From positions 31,542,425-31,606,424 of the forward strand of contig NC_090020.1 in the NCBI RefSeq assembly GCF_036417845.1: a stretch of DNA of 64,000 bases, written 5' to 3'. The position numbers and the translations under genes were made by a program. Source of the stretch: Apteryx mantelli (Eukaryota > Chordata > Aves > Apterygiformes > Apterygidae). A model generated the notes under the pieces. The model made no database searches, was not told the origin of the DNA, and saw nothing but the letters and a program-made list of their open reading frames with translations. Shown here in pieces: positions 12,096-24,000 of the stretch (the stretch's first letter is position 1; each line of letters begins with the position of its first letter).

Positions 12096-15000
12096 GTGAG
12101 TACGGCCCGGCCGCCTCCGCCCGCCGGGGCCGGGGGCGGCGGGGACGGAGCCGGGGGGCACCGCGGCCGGGGCCGGGGGCGGCGGGGACGGAGCCGGGGG
12201 GCACCGCGGCCGGGGCCGGGGGCGGCGGGGACGGATCCGCGGGGCGCGGGGGCGGCGGGCGGAGGAGAAGTTGCCCGCGCTGCGGTGCACTTGCTCGGCG
12301 GGCAGATGTGCTGGCTGGCAGCCTGAAAGGCCGGCGTGATTCAATTTGGGCTCGGCTTCCCAGAGATACAATTTCGAGAGCATTTCGGTGATAAATCTTA
12401 ATTGCCCGCGGTGCGATTTCCTGGGCACGGGGAGGAGGATGAGGCGGCGCGGCGGGGAGGTCGGCCCGGAGTTTGCTCGCGGGCCGGCGGGTACCGCGCG
12501 GAAACAGCCGCGGACGGCGGGAGCGCGCAGCTGCTCCGCTCCACCGCCTCGTACGCGCCACCCAAACCTCGGCTCTGCGTCGGCAGCAAATTGGGAAGGA
12601 TTTTTTTTCCCCACTTTCTCTCCCTCCGTTTACTCCCACAAACGGAGAGCTTTGGTGGGCAGCTTTCCCCCCTCTCGCATCTCACCACTTATGTATCTCT
12701 TTCTTTTTAAAGAAAGAGAAAAGAATGCAGCACATCCCGGTGAAAGGGAGAGCGAACCAGCTCCCCTTCCCTGGCCATCAGCGTGCGAGCCGGCTTTGCT
12801 CTCCGTAAGGTGGCTGGAAGGAGCAAATACCGAGCCTACAGAGGAATTAGCGTTGCGCTGTCTCTCAGCGAGCGCTGGAGCATTAGGGATCCCTTATTAA
12901 TAGTGAGGAAGGTGCAAGAAGTTGTATTTTTTCGTCCTACCCATGTGTCATCTCCATCCTTGTTTGCCTGCAGCCAGTTTCGGTGAGGGTGTGCTATAGC
13001 TTTTTGCGTCCAGTCCTGCATCCTCTAACAGCTCTGTACCCTGTGACAGCGACATATTTTTGCCTGAGAAGAGCTGCAAAGATTCTTGCTGAGCAAAAAT
13101 TTTGCATACTGGATTTGTAGATGACAGATATGGGGGAAAAAGCCTTCTAAAGCTGTTTTGTCCATCTCCATCTTCCCCAGCCCCTGCTGTTTCTGGATTG
13201 TTTCCCACAACATTTTTAATGTTAAAGGTACCAGAATATTTTTCCCCAAATCTCTGCAGATTTCTCAGTGTTTCCCTTCTCTTTCTTTCTCCTCTTCTTC
13301 AGTTTCCTTTAGAAACAATGTAAAAATGCCATAAAATTTGGTGTGGCTTTAGATTAATGCTAGCCTTTGGGCTACCTTTCTGCAGTTTGTTGTAGTCAGT
13401 TTGCTGCATTTCCTCATGGATGTGTAATATGTGGGAAGAAGCTGGAGACGTTCATTTCTACTACTCCTATACGGCCTACCTTCAGCAGATTTTTAGGACC
13501 TAAGAGAATGAGACAATCTTTCTGAGTTGTTACAGCAGTTATCGTTTCAGATGTTTGTTTAATATTCTGTGGATTGCTTCATTAAAAAAAAATTGCTTCG
13601 AGCCATGCATCACTGCTCATTTTTATAGGCTTTGCTAGCCTTATTATCCAGTACTTTCAATTTGGAGGTAACTCAGCAATTTCCCCTTAGAATTTAAACT
13701 CCGTTTAAAAGGCCAGGGAAAAAATGCATGCATAAATATGTATGCCATCCATGATCAACTTAAAACATGTCTAGTCATTTTGCCTTGATACTTTCAATTT
13801 TTATTCTTTTCTGTATTTTTTTCAGCATCACTGTCTATCTTTACAGTCCTTTCCAATTTTTACTGTATCATTCTGTGACACTGCATGTTGTTGTGTCTGG
13901 TGGTCTAAAAATAATTTTGAGTCATGGATTTCTCAGGAGATGCTATTGCACATATTTAAGATGGTCTTTTTTAACATACTTCAACATAAAACATGAACAG
14001 CCCTTTAATTAGTTTGTAGGCATAAATTAAAAATTGGCCTCCTGTGGCTGTTGTGTTATTTCATTGTGGGAAGTCATCAGACAATAAATATGTAAGGAAG
14101 CTGTTCTGATATGGTAGATACAGAATGTGAAAATGCATTTTTTTTCAACACTGCACATCTTTCTTTATTTTAAGTAAGAAACCAGTCTGAGAGGCTGTAG
14201 CATTGCATTTTATTTAGGAAGCTTCAGGACTGATTTTTCTTTTATGTGCTCTGTAGTTGCAGAAGCACAATTTCATTGATCTCTGGTGGAATTACTCGGG
14301 GTATAAATGAGAGTGAGAAGAGTGTAAGACACTTAATTTCTAGTAATCTATTCCTGCATATGTCCTGAATGCTTTTTGAGACTGACACTTCATTTATTGC
14401 TTCTGCCCTGCTCTTGATTGGAGTGGATCCTGCAGTCCTAGGCACAACTTCCAATGACTCCCTGGGAATTTGGCCAAGACATTCACCTGAGAAGAAGGCC
14501 ATCTGCACTAGGCGTTTGCCGGTGGGATAACAGCACGGTTAGGTCAGGCTGATGAAACCTGTGGTGGTGCAAAGGGATGACTGCAGGCCAGGTGGATGGT
14601 GCTGAGCAGGCAGGGTGCGAAGGGAAGAGGACGGGCCACAGGGGTTTTCCCCTGGCTTCAGAGGGGTGGGAAGGACAGCTGGGCCCCGGGGTGTTGGAAG
14701 GAATAACAGCGCTGCTGTCCCACGCGTTGGACCCTCTCAGCCATTTGGTGCCGAGACACCTTGGCTCTTTTTCCACCCGCGGGTAAATGGCAGTTTCGAG
14801 CCTAAGCCCAGCCCTCTCAAATGGCCCAGCTGTTGCTTTGTTCCTGGTGGGGTCCCCGTCCCAATGGGCTGAAATGAGCAGAAAGCCCTCCAGAGCGCTT
14901 TGCATCAGGCCTGTGAGGCCCAGCTGCTGAAACTTGGTGTGGGAGGGCACAGGAATATTTCTGCCTGGTGCTTTTCTTACTCATTGTCCTTACTCTTTCC

Positions 15001-18000
15001 TTTCCTCGTGGTTTTTGCACATTTTTGTGTTCTGATGGATAAAAGCCATATTTTGGAAATCCTCAGCATCTAATAAAATTGAAATTTTGTCCCCTTGCTT
15101 AGGGTACTGACAGGGGCTGCACTTGGTCTGGAAAGCACGTGCCTGTGCTAAGATTGCTTATCATGACAGAGCTTAATCACAATAACTGTTTTGTAGTACT
15201 GAGGTTATTAGAGAGAAGCCGAACTCCAAAGTGAGGCCCTGAATTAAAATAATGAAATCAGCCATTGGACAGCTGAAGCTCACATTAAGAGCAAGACTGG
15301 TGAGAGCAAAATGAACGTATAGATATTGTTAAATCCAAAACCTTTAGGCACAATGGTGCACAGACATTTCACAGCAAGATCACATGAGCAAAATCTTAAT
15401 AGGATAGTAAATAAGCCACTTAAATTTTTTCAGGATTTTTTCTAAAAGGACCTATCTAACAATTTTATCATAAATAAAATGTACTGCTAGTACTTCTCAG
15501 TGTATGTGACTGTTCATAGTCCTTGCTATTGAAGTATCTTCTTGCAGTGCAAGTATGTTGGTGGCCTAGTTTAGCAGCTCTAATATCAAGTCATTAATAG
15601 GTTGACTTATGATTATTCAGGTGAATGAGGTTTGAAATTAATTGGCATGCTTCAGGAAGAACTGCTTGCCAATGAGATAGTAGGTGACTTTTTAGCTCTT
15701 CCCTTGTAAAGGAGAGAGGTGATTGTGTATTGCGTATGTTTCAAAACCACAAAGTAAATTTCTAATGCAGTTATATAAAGCACTCTAGAATTGTTAATAA
15801 ATAAGACAGGATAAGTAATTTATAGAGTAAATTATTTAACAAGTCATGTGAGCTTGTGCTAAAAAAAAGGCACATTTAAAATCATATGAAGCTCAGTGAT
15901 GTTAGTATTTTGATTCTCTTTCATTTTAGATTTCTAGACTCTGCTGTAGATTAAATATAATATAAAACTGTAGATTAAATATAATATAAAACTGTCTACA
16001 AGGCTTCTTGATCCCCTTCCCCTTCCTCCTGAAAGCTGCTCTTGACAGTGCAGGATGGCATGGCTTGGCTGGATTTAAAGGTTATTTCTGGTGATTTGGA
16101 ATGATAGGAGGCATCAGGCTGCAAATTATTAAAGGGAATTTGGACAGTTGTGATACAGTAACTCCTTTTAGGAATCTGTCTTTTTTTTTTTTTTTTTTTA
16201 ATCTTCCTTTAAAGATCTTGGTAGTTGGCTAAGGTACGTTGAAAGTAAGCATTATGGAAATCAGTCTTGTAATTTCCAGGCTCTAAAAAAACCCTCAAAT
16301 ATCATTTGATGCATGATGGTTTCTTTTTGCTCCCAGGTAACCTTTTGCATCCCTTGCTGTAGTCGATGTCCTTGCAGTGGGTGAGGACTGACGGGGCTCC
16401 CTGGGGGACCTTGGAGGTGCTGGAGGAGGGCAGCACCCTTCAGGAGACTGGGCTGGCAAAGCACTGCCTCTGATTTTATCTCTTTATTCACCCAATAATT
16501 TTAAGAGAGATTTTGGGTTTATATGTGAAACCAAAGCCCGTTTGTATGAATCTGAGGCTTTGGTCTCAAATACATTATTTTTAAGAAACTTCCGCTCCCT
16601 TCCATACTAATGAGAAAACAGAAGGCCCAGGCGTCTAGCCTCTGATAACTTTAGGATGGCATTTTCCAGATTTTTTAGGTTCTGTTTTTTGTTATTTTTA
16701 TGCTGAAAGTGTAAGGGAGGAAGCAGCTTAGCAAGATTTTACATTTTAAACCATTGCATAACAAAAACTTGAAAAGCTAAATAATTGTTTTATTTCTCCG
16801 TTTTGAGTGATGTTTTAAAGTAAGGGGGGGGGGAGGGAACCCTGTTCATTTCAGACTGCAGTTCTCTCTCTCCCGTGTTCATCATCTCTCAGTGCAGCAG
16901 TATCTAACAATGTGTCAACAAAGGTGACACAGCTAGCACAGTTTCTTTGCCCAAGCTGGATGAGCATAGTAGATAATGAAGCAAAATAAATGATGAAAGC
17001 CCTCTCAATGCCTTTCTGATGTTAGATGTATATTTAACTTGTTATGTTTGGAAAACCTCTCTTTGAAAGCTGTTCTTTAATAAGTGAAGCACTGATTGTA
17101 TTAATTTATCATTTATGTGCATTTGAAATGGAGAAATAAATTCAAGAGGCTTGAGAGCAATATGCCTATACTGCTTGGGATATGGATGCTGTTACTGAAT
17201 GCTGTTTACGTTTGCTAAGATCTACTTATAAAAATGTATGAGGGCACATAGTTCCTATTGAAATCAAATATATTGGGGATGCACCTTAATTCCTTTCTGA
17301 TTGTGAGCCTAAGTTTTCAGAAACTGCATAAAGCAAGCCAGACTAAACCCCCTGGCATACGTATATGGAGATCTTGTGTCTTAAATGGCTACTATTCACC
17401 ATAGCATTGCAGAGTCATAATGCATTTATGGGAAAGGAGCTATGCCATGGAAATTTTATTGTGAATATGCAATTTTTTTTATTTTCTTGGAAGGAAAATG
17501 ACCAGCTTTGAGTGATGATTATTGACAGCAGTTATAACTGAAACTGTTAAATATATTTAATACCAGTTCAGCTACTCTTGTTTCTGACTTGTGTTGTCAT
17601 CGATAGGATAAATTCTTGAAGATCAGATTTCAGGTCAATATGCTTTGGTTCTTGTCAAGGCCTGAAGAAACAAAACTTTTTTACAGAACTAAGAGGAAGT
17701 AGAACAAGGCAGACACAAGGTCCAAGGCATTTGTAAAGGCAGTCTGAGATATCATAATCTCTGAATGGTGTGACTTGAACCAGCCTTTTGCTAAGCCTCC
17801 TGGTCCTGTTCCAGCAAGGTACTTAGAGATGCCTTTTATTTTAAGGGGAAGCCAAGGCTCAGATTCTGGCCGTGTTAAAGTTGGTGGCAAAACTTCAACT
17901 GAATTAACATTTTACCAGTATAGAGGAGTTCAGAGAACATACGCTACAGATGAAAAGAACTTTGATCCCAAGCATTTTCCTGCCTTCTTTAAGTTTGGAA

Positions 18001-21000
18001 GAGCAGAGAGATTCTTGAGGACTGTTAGTCCATCATTTGATTTATATTTGGCTTGGGGCTTTTCCTGGATCCCAAACATTTTCCTACTGTGTGAAGAGTA
18101 AGTGTGTTGAGGCAACAGGAAGCTGAGATTGAGTATTTTACAGGGGTTTTACAAAGTTTTAGATAATTTCCATATTTAATTGAACCTGCACAGTAGTTCC
18201 ATGTGCAAAACAGTGACAGATGCAGTCACCATAGAAGCTTGTACTAGATTCATAGAAGATATGTGGTTCAGAATATACATTTGTCTGATGTATAAATAAA
18301 AGAAGGACAATGCATTAATCAAAGTTAGTCCATTGCTGAAACAGAAAAGCAATGGTAACACTTCTAAGCTTCTTATGGAAGAATCTGTTAATAGGGATCT
18401 AATTAGGGTTGGGCAAGTTATTTATTTTTCTTCTTGGACTGGCAGTTAAGGCAAAAGAAATCTTTTGGTGTAAGGTTTAAATGAAGTAATTTTTACCTTA
18501 TTTCTGAACCATACATATAAAAATAATTAAGGCAATATTAAGCGGATATCCCGTGTAACGTGGATATCCCACATTATGCAGTCAGATGCTGTATTCCATA
18601 TGATGAGCCTATAGGACGTGACTTTTCCCATACTTTTGCAACAACTGTCTGACTCTCTAAATGCCAGACAGCACAGTGACCATATGCGGATAAATTGCTT
18701 GTATATACTGGGCATGTCAGGCTTAATGGATATGCATGGAGGAACTTTTTGCAGCATGTGCTGTGAGTGTCACGTGCTGGACTTGCTAAGCATGGCCGGG
18801 ACTGTCCCAGGCCACAGTGATTAAGATCTGGTCCCTATGAGCTGCATTAGCTCAGCTGGCTACGCTCCTGCTTGCAATGGAGAGCCCGCTTCTTCCAGGG
18901 AGTGATTCAGAAGGCCAAAATTAGATTCCCCCCACGAACTGTCACTGATGAGCGAGAAACCTCGGGGACCTGGTGTGTGGAGGTGAGTGGGAAAAGCAGG
19001 GGCTCCCTGCTAGTGAGCAGCATTGTGCCAGGGAGTGAGATGTTCGTGTGGTCCCAAACAAGACATTTCAGCAGAGTATGTCGAGGGCCGCTCTGACTGA
19101 ATCAGAGCATGGGTATGAACCAAGGTCTTGCATGTCAGCATTTAACTACTGTCATATATGGCGTACAGATGTGGATTTGCCTCGACTCTTCCTGTCAGAG
19201 TTGCCTCGCTTGGTGTGGAGTATTTAAATATGCTTTTGGGTCAGAGAGCAGGACTGTCTGTTTAGCTAAGTGACTGTGGTGCTTATTTGTGTAGTGAGAC
19301 AACTGGGTCCTGTTCCTGCTCCACTGGATGTGCAATTACAGCAAAAATAAGAACAGCACGAACAGATAAGACTGAGAGTGCCCACCTCGGATTACTTCAT
19401 AGGAGAGTACCTTTTGGGAGACTGGGATCACGTTCCTTTAGGAAGAGGAAAGAATTGAACCTGGCACTCCTGGATAACAGTGGAACATTATTCTCAGCAT
19501 TTCCTCCAAATCTGTTCCAATTCCTCCAATTCTTCCACTAGACACAGACATGTCTCTTTCTCTTTCTCTTTCTCTTTCTCTTTCTCTTTTTTCTGCTGAA
19601 CCTATGTGCTGAATATGGGTCTAGTTCAGGAAGGTGAAATTGCATCTTTTGCACAGGGAGGTGAACAATCTATTGCTTATTCATTTCGTAGTCTCCCTTC
19701 CAGTCTTGCCTCTTTCTAATTTTTAAAGACTGGTTTTGGAGTACAATATTCACACAGTGGTCCTCACATTGTAATCACATATACCGAACTCTCCTACTAG
19801 CAGCAGTTATATTGGCTCATATGTGATTAACTGTGTAGTGTACTTAAGCATGTGCTGAAGTATTTTCAAGTTTAGGGTGATAGCGATGTAAGCATCTTTT
19901 AAGTACTGCATATGCTACATGCATTTATATAAGTATACAAAAGTCCAAACTTTTCAGGTTAGATTCAAAAGATTTAACAAATGTTTTGAATTGGCACAAA
20001 TTCACATGTGGCATAAAGGCACCAAAGTAGAATAATAAACAGGTTATCTTGAAGTAGTTTTGCTCTTCACAATTGGTATCTGAAGTGGACGGTTTAGGAG
20101 AGAACAGCCCTATCTTGTGTGATTGCAGGTGAATGCCTCACCCATCCTGAGAGCTGGGGGAAGTGCCGAGAGGTGTGTAAATCAGCAAAATGCTGGAAGG
20201 TGTGTGCGAGTGTGGAGTGGCTGTGAAAACCATAAGGATAAATGGGCTGAAGGATGACAAAAATTTTATTCTATTCATAAGCAATGGCAGAGACAAGCTG
20301 TAAAGGTAAGTGACGAACACCATGAAAGTAATAGCAGGTAAGGAGAAGGCGGCTTTTGCGAAAATAATTAAAAAATTTGAAGACCATTGTAGAAAAAAGA
20401 TGTCAGCTTGTGAAAGAGGTATATGCGGGATGAGAACATAGCTGGAAGGGAGAATGGTAGAGAAGATAGTTAAAGACTTAAAATGATGTTAAAAATGCAA
20501 AATTAACACTTATAAAAGAGTACATTTTCCTGAAGTACAGCAATAGAGAAGTCCCTGAATGGATTGTAAGTCAAGTTGATCTCACTCTAGAAAAAACGAT
20601 GTGTATAGGGCAAGCAACAGAGCAAACAGAAATACAAATAAAAATCTGAAAGAAAGAACCTTTGACTGTGTGTACCATTGCAAGAGAGAATTTCCCAGAA
20701 ATTAAATTGGCTAAGTACAGGAACCTGGAAAGTCACAGAAGCAATGGCAGTGGTGTGGCACTCAATATGAGCATTAGAAATGCTCTGGGTACTGATAAAC
20801 GTGCAGAAAGTGTAATAAACACACCACTATGCTAAAATACGCAGCACACATGAGAAACTGCTTGTAGTAAGTAAAGAATGTGATTCCTCAGCTGAAGAGG
20901 AAGTGCTGGTTTTAGGAATAATAATGGAAGAAGCTATAAATTCAAAAGATCAGCCAATTAAAATGAGTAGAATTGGCGTGTACAGGACAGAGAATGGAAT

Positions 21001-24000
21001 GGAAATAAATGTGGTAACAGAAAGTGAAACAGGAAACTGCACAGAGTACATAAATGTGGAAGAGTAAAAAGTACCTCTGAAATCCTTTAACAGAGAGGCA
21101 ATTTTACTGCTGTTGAAATGCTCCCTGAAAAATATATTGGTTAAATATAAATGGTAAAATAGATGTTGACATACAGAAGATGGTGACCTGTTTTGGGTCT
21201 GGAAGGGTGAGGTAAACATCAAGAGGATCAGTGTCACAAAAATTCAGAAAGACAACCTATAGCCCTTTTGGAATGCTTTAGTAACATAATGTGAAGATAT
21301 ATTCCTGTATGTCTTGCATTAAAAGACAAGATATGGCTTGAAGAAGATGCAGATCTGTGGTCAGGGCTACACAAAATGTTTCACAGGCCTTGAGAAAGAG
21401 GCTAGAAAATGAGTTGTGAACCATGGCAGCAGATGGTATCATTTGAAGAATAAAAAAAATCTACAAATTGGGTTCTATTTAATAATTGCAGAGAAAAAAG
21501 GATGGAGATTATGACCATATGTAGACTCTCAAGACTTAAATAAAAACAGAAGAAAGAACATTTTTGCTGGCTTATGAAAAGGAGAATGTTGTTTGAGATG
21601 TCAGGAGTCAAATTATTCAGCAAATTTAATGCATTAACAGAATATAGATGGATTTTCCTGGATAGATGGCTTCAAGCTTTGCAGTTTCACTCCATCATTT
21701 GGAAGTACTACCTTTTGAACTATGTTTGGCTGGAGGTGCATTGCATGCAGTGAATTAGCCAAAGGAAAGTGTAGCAGGTATGGACATATGTCTTGATGAT
21801 CCAGTGAATATCAGAAAAGCCGGAACAGAGTATTTGACTTTCCAAGAACCAGTAATTTTAAACTGCGTAAAGCCAAATATTAATGTTAGACAGTGGAAAT
21901 AATATACCTGGGAGGAAGGCTGACCTCAGAAGGAATTTATTCTGTTGAATCAAAGAGTTGGGGAATATTGAACGTGTCAAAACTTGAAGATGGGAAAAGG
22001 ACTTAAAATGTTGAAAGGCATACTGAATTATGTCAGCAAGTGCTTATCTAACTCTGAAGGTTGCACAGGTCGCTTGCGACATCCCTTCCTCAAAGTGCTG
22101 CCTGAGCAGAGGTGCCAGGAAGAAAAGGGTTCAAAGATTTTGACATCAGCCAAGTTGCTTCAATGTTTTAATTCACTGAAAGACCTAAAAAGATCTGTCT
22201 AAAGGAGGGTTAGGTTCAAGCTAGCTGCCTACTATGGCACTGATGTTTTGCCAGTCTTGTTTGCCTCAAGGCCAGTGACAGCTACAGGAGAGGTCTGTGC
22301 AAGTGCTGAGAAAGAGAGAGATTGTGTTACAAGTCTTTGAAAAATCACCACACTAAGTGATTCTATAGGAGAAAGAATTGTCACATATATTTTTGTTAAT
22401 GTATATTTGTTCCTTCAAGATGTCTTTTCTTCCTAGCAAGGCAAATTTAAAGGAAATAGTGTTTGCTCTTACGTCCTAATAAATAGCCACATTCATTGCT
22501 CTCCTTTTGTATATTTGTTTAATGTGTCATTTTTTTAGTGGGTATAGCTTAGAAAGGAGTATGGGAATTTAAGTCCCTTCATGCCAGTCCGTAGAGGTGA
22601 TTTCATATGCGAAATGTGTTTTGTGGACAAATGAGGTATAAGACCGGTGGTTAAGATACAACTTTAGAAATAAATGTTTTTGATAGATTTGATAATTCTG
22701 ATTTGATTTGATAATTCTCTTGGACTGTTTTCAAGTAATATTAACAGTCCTGCCAACAGTCCTCTGGAGAAATGTTACAAATTTGTATCTCGGGAAAGTG
22801 TCAAACTTACAGACTGCATGAAGCTCAGGGGAGAGAACAGGTCTCTGAATGGAGATCCTAATGTAGGAAATAGGTAAATGAGCTTTGCATTTGTTTTGAG
22901 AAAAGTAATTCTAAAGGTGGAATTTGTCAAAGGCATGAATCCCAAATCTGGAGAGCTGTGTGAAATGCCTTGAGTGTTAGCTTGATTTGATAGTCTGCTA
23001 TTTGAAGAGAACAAAACAAACACTTTGAAGTTAAAGCAGAGACAAAGTAAGCCCAGGGGTGCATACATTTCATTTTCCCTGTCTTTAAATATAGTAACTC
23101 TTTTCTTAAACTCTGCACTGCAGTCATATTCATTTATTTTTACTTTTGCCTTAACGTTTGCATGCTGTAAGGAGTGAACTAAGTTTGGATGGCAGACCAT
23201 GGGCTTTCCATTTTCCAGGGAGTTGCAGTCTTTAGCAAGAGTGTGGATCCGCTCTTGCCATGCCAAAGCAAGCTTGGGATTGCCACGAAATTCCAGCGTT
23301 CTGCTGCATTAAGCTGGTGGATTGGCCCTGCTCGTTCAGGATGTCAGCTTTGGTGAAGCAATTCCCGATGGCAACTGCATACTACTAATTGGTTACTACT
23401 AATTGGATAATCATAGTATCTTGGCATGGAGCAGAACGTCTGAGTCCCACTGTCTCCTGGCAGTTGAAATGACCACAGATCAAGATTAGGGAATCCTTGA
23501 AACTAGCTCCAGTGTGCGACCTTGGCCATGAGATACTTAGTTCCAGATAGCCCTGAACAGTGCATTATCTGAATGTGGGATATGTGTAGAGAAGAATATG
23601 CTCAAAGAACATGTGTGCCTGTGGCTGCAAAGAAACATCCCAACATTAATTCTGTCAGCCCTAGAGCTGCTATACTGCAATATGGAAAGCTATCGTCTGT
23701 AATCCTCTATGACTCATGATTAAATCCTCTAAATGGGAGGCAAAAAACCTAAAGGATGACTTAAGGAGCCTGTGATAGTGGCAGTCAGTTTTCCATTGTT
23801 TGTGAAGGACAAAATGATTCACAGTTTAAAAAAAAAAAAAAGTGCAGGACTTTCTGTGGATTTGTCAGGAGACACTGGACAGCCAAAGAGTCGAGCACTT
23901 GTTTATACAATTGCTCAGTTCTAGGTAGGTCCGCAGTGGACTTACTGGAGACTCTGGCTCTTTTCTGAGATATGGGGTATTCTTTTAGTGGTAGAAGTTT

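Larger units (their letters stand above)
10690..12560. promoter_or_regulatory. NTRK2: CpG island / presumed NTRK2 promoter and 5' leader
   Basis: Base composition changes abruptly from AT-rich flanks to extremely GC-rich sequence with dense CpG from about 10.7 kb to 12.56 kb. The island surrounds the start codon at 11884. Islands like this mark the promoters of developmentally regulated genes, and mammalian NTRK2 also initiates in a CpG island with several non-coding 5' exons. There is no strong TATA box; a TTTATTAT at 11369-11376 with an E-box CAGCTG at 11377-11382 is the only AT-rich core-like element. The transcription start is not determinable from the sequence. The long open frames on both strands here are composition artefacts. 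Confidence 0.8.

Noticed and set aside
10797..12326. 509-codon plus-strand open frame across the CpG island
   Set aside because: Composed almost entirely of Ala, Arg, Pro and Gly, crosses the TrkB exon 1 in another frame and its splice donor, and shows no domain. It is a product of GC-rich composition; the overlapping minus-strand frames are the same.
18841..19160. tRNA-like sequences (an A-box-like TAGCTCAGCTGG near 18849 and, on the minus strand, GGTTCATACCC near 19106)
   Set aside because: The two boxes are about 250 bp apart and on opposite strands, and no cloverleaf with paired acceptor stem can be folded around either. At most an old tRNA-derived repeat trace.
22775..23266. 163-codon minus-strand open frame
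   Set aside because: No recognisable domain, no splice or promoter context, and it overlaps the probable integrase trace on the plus strand. Chance frame.
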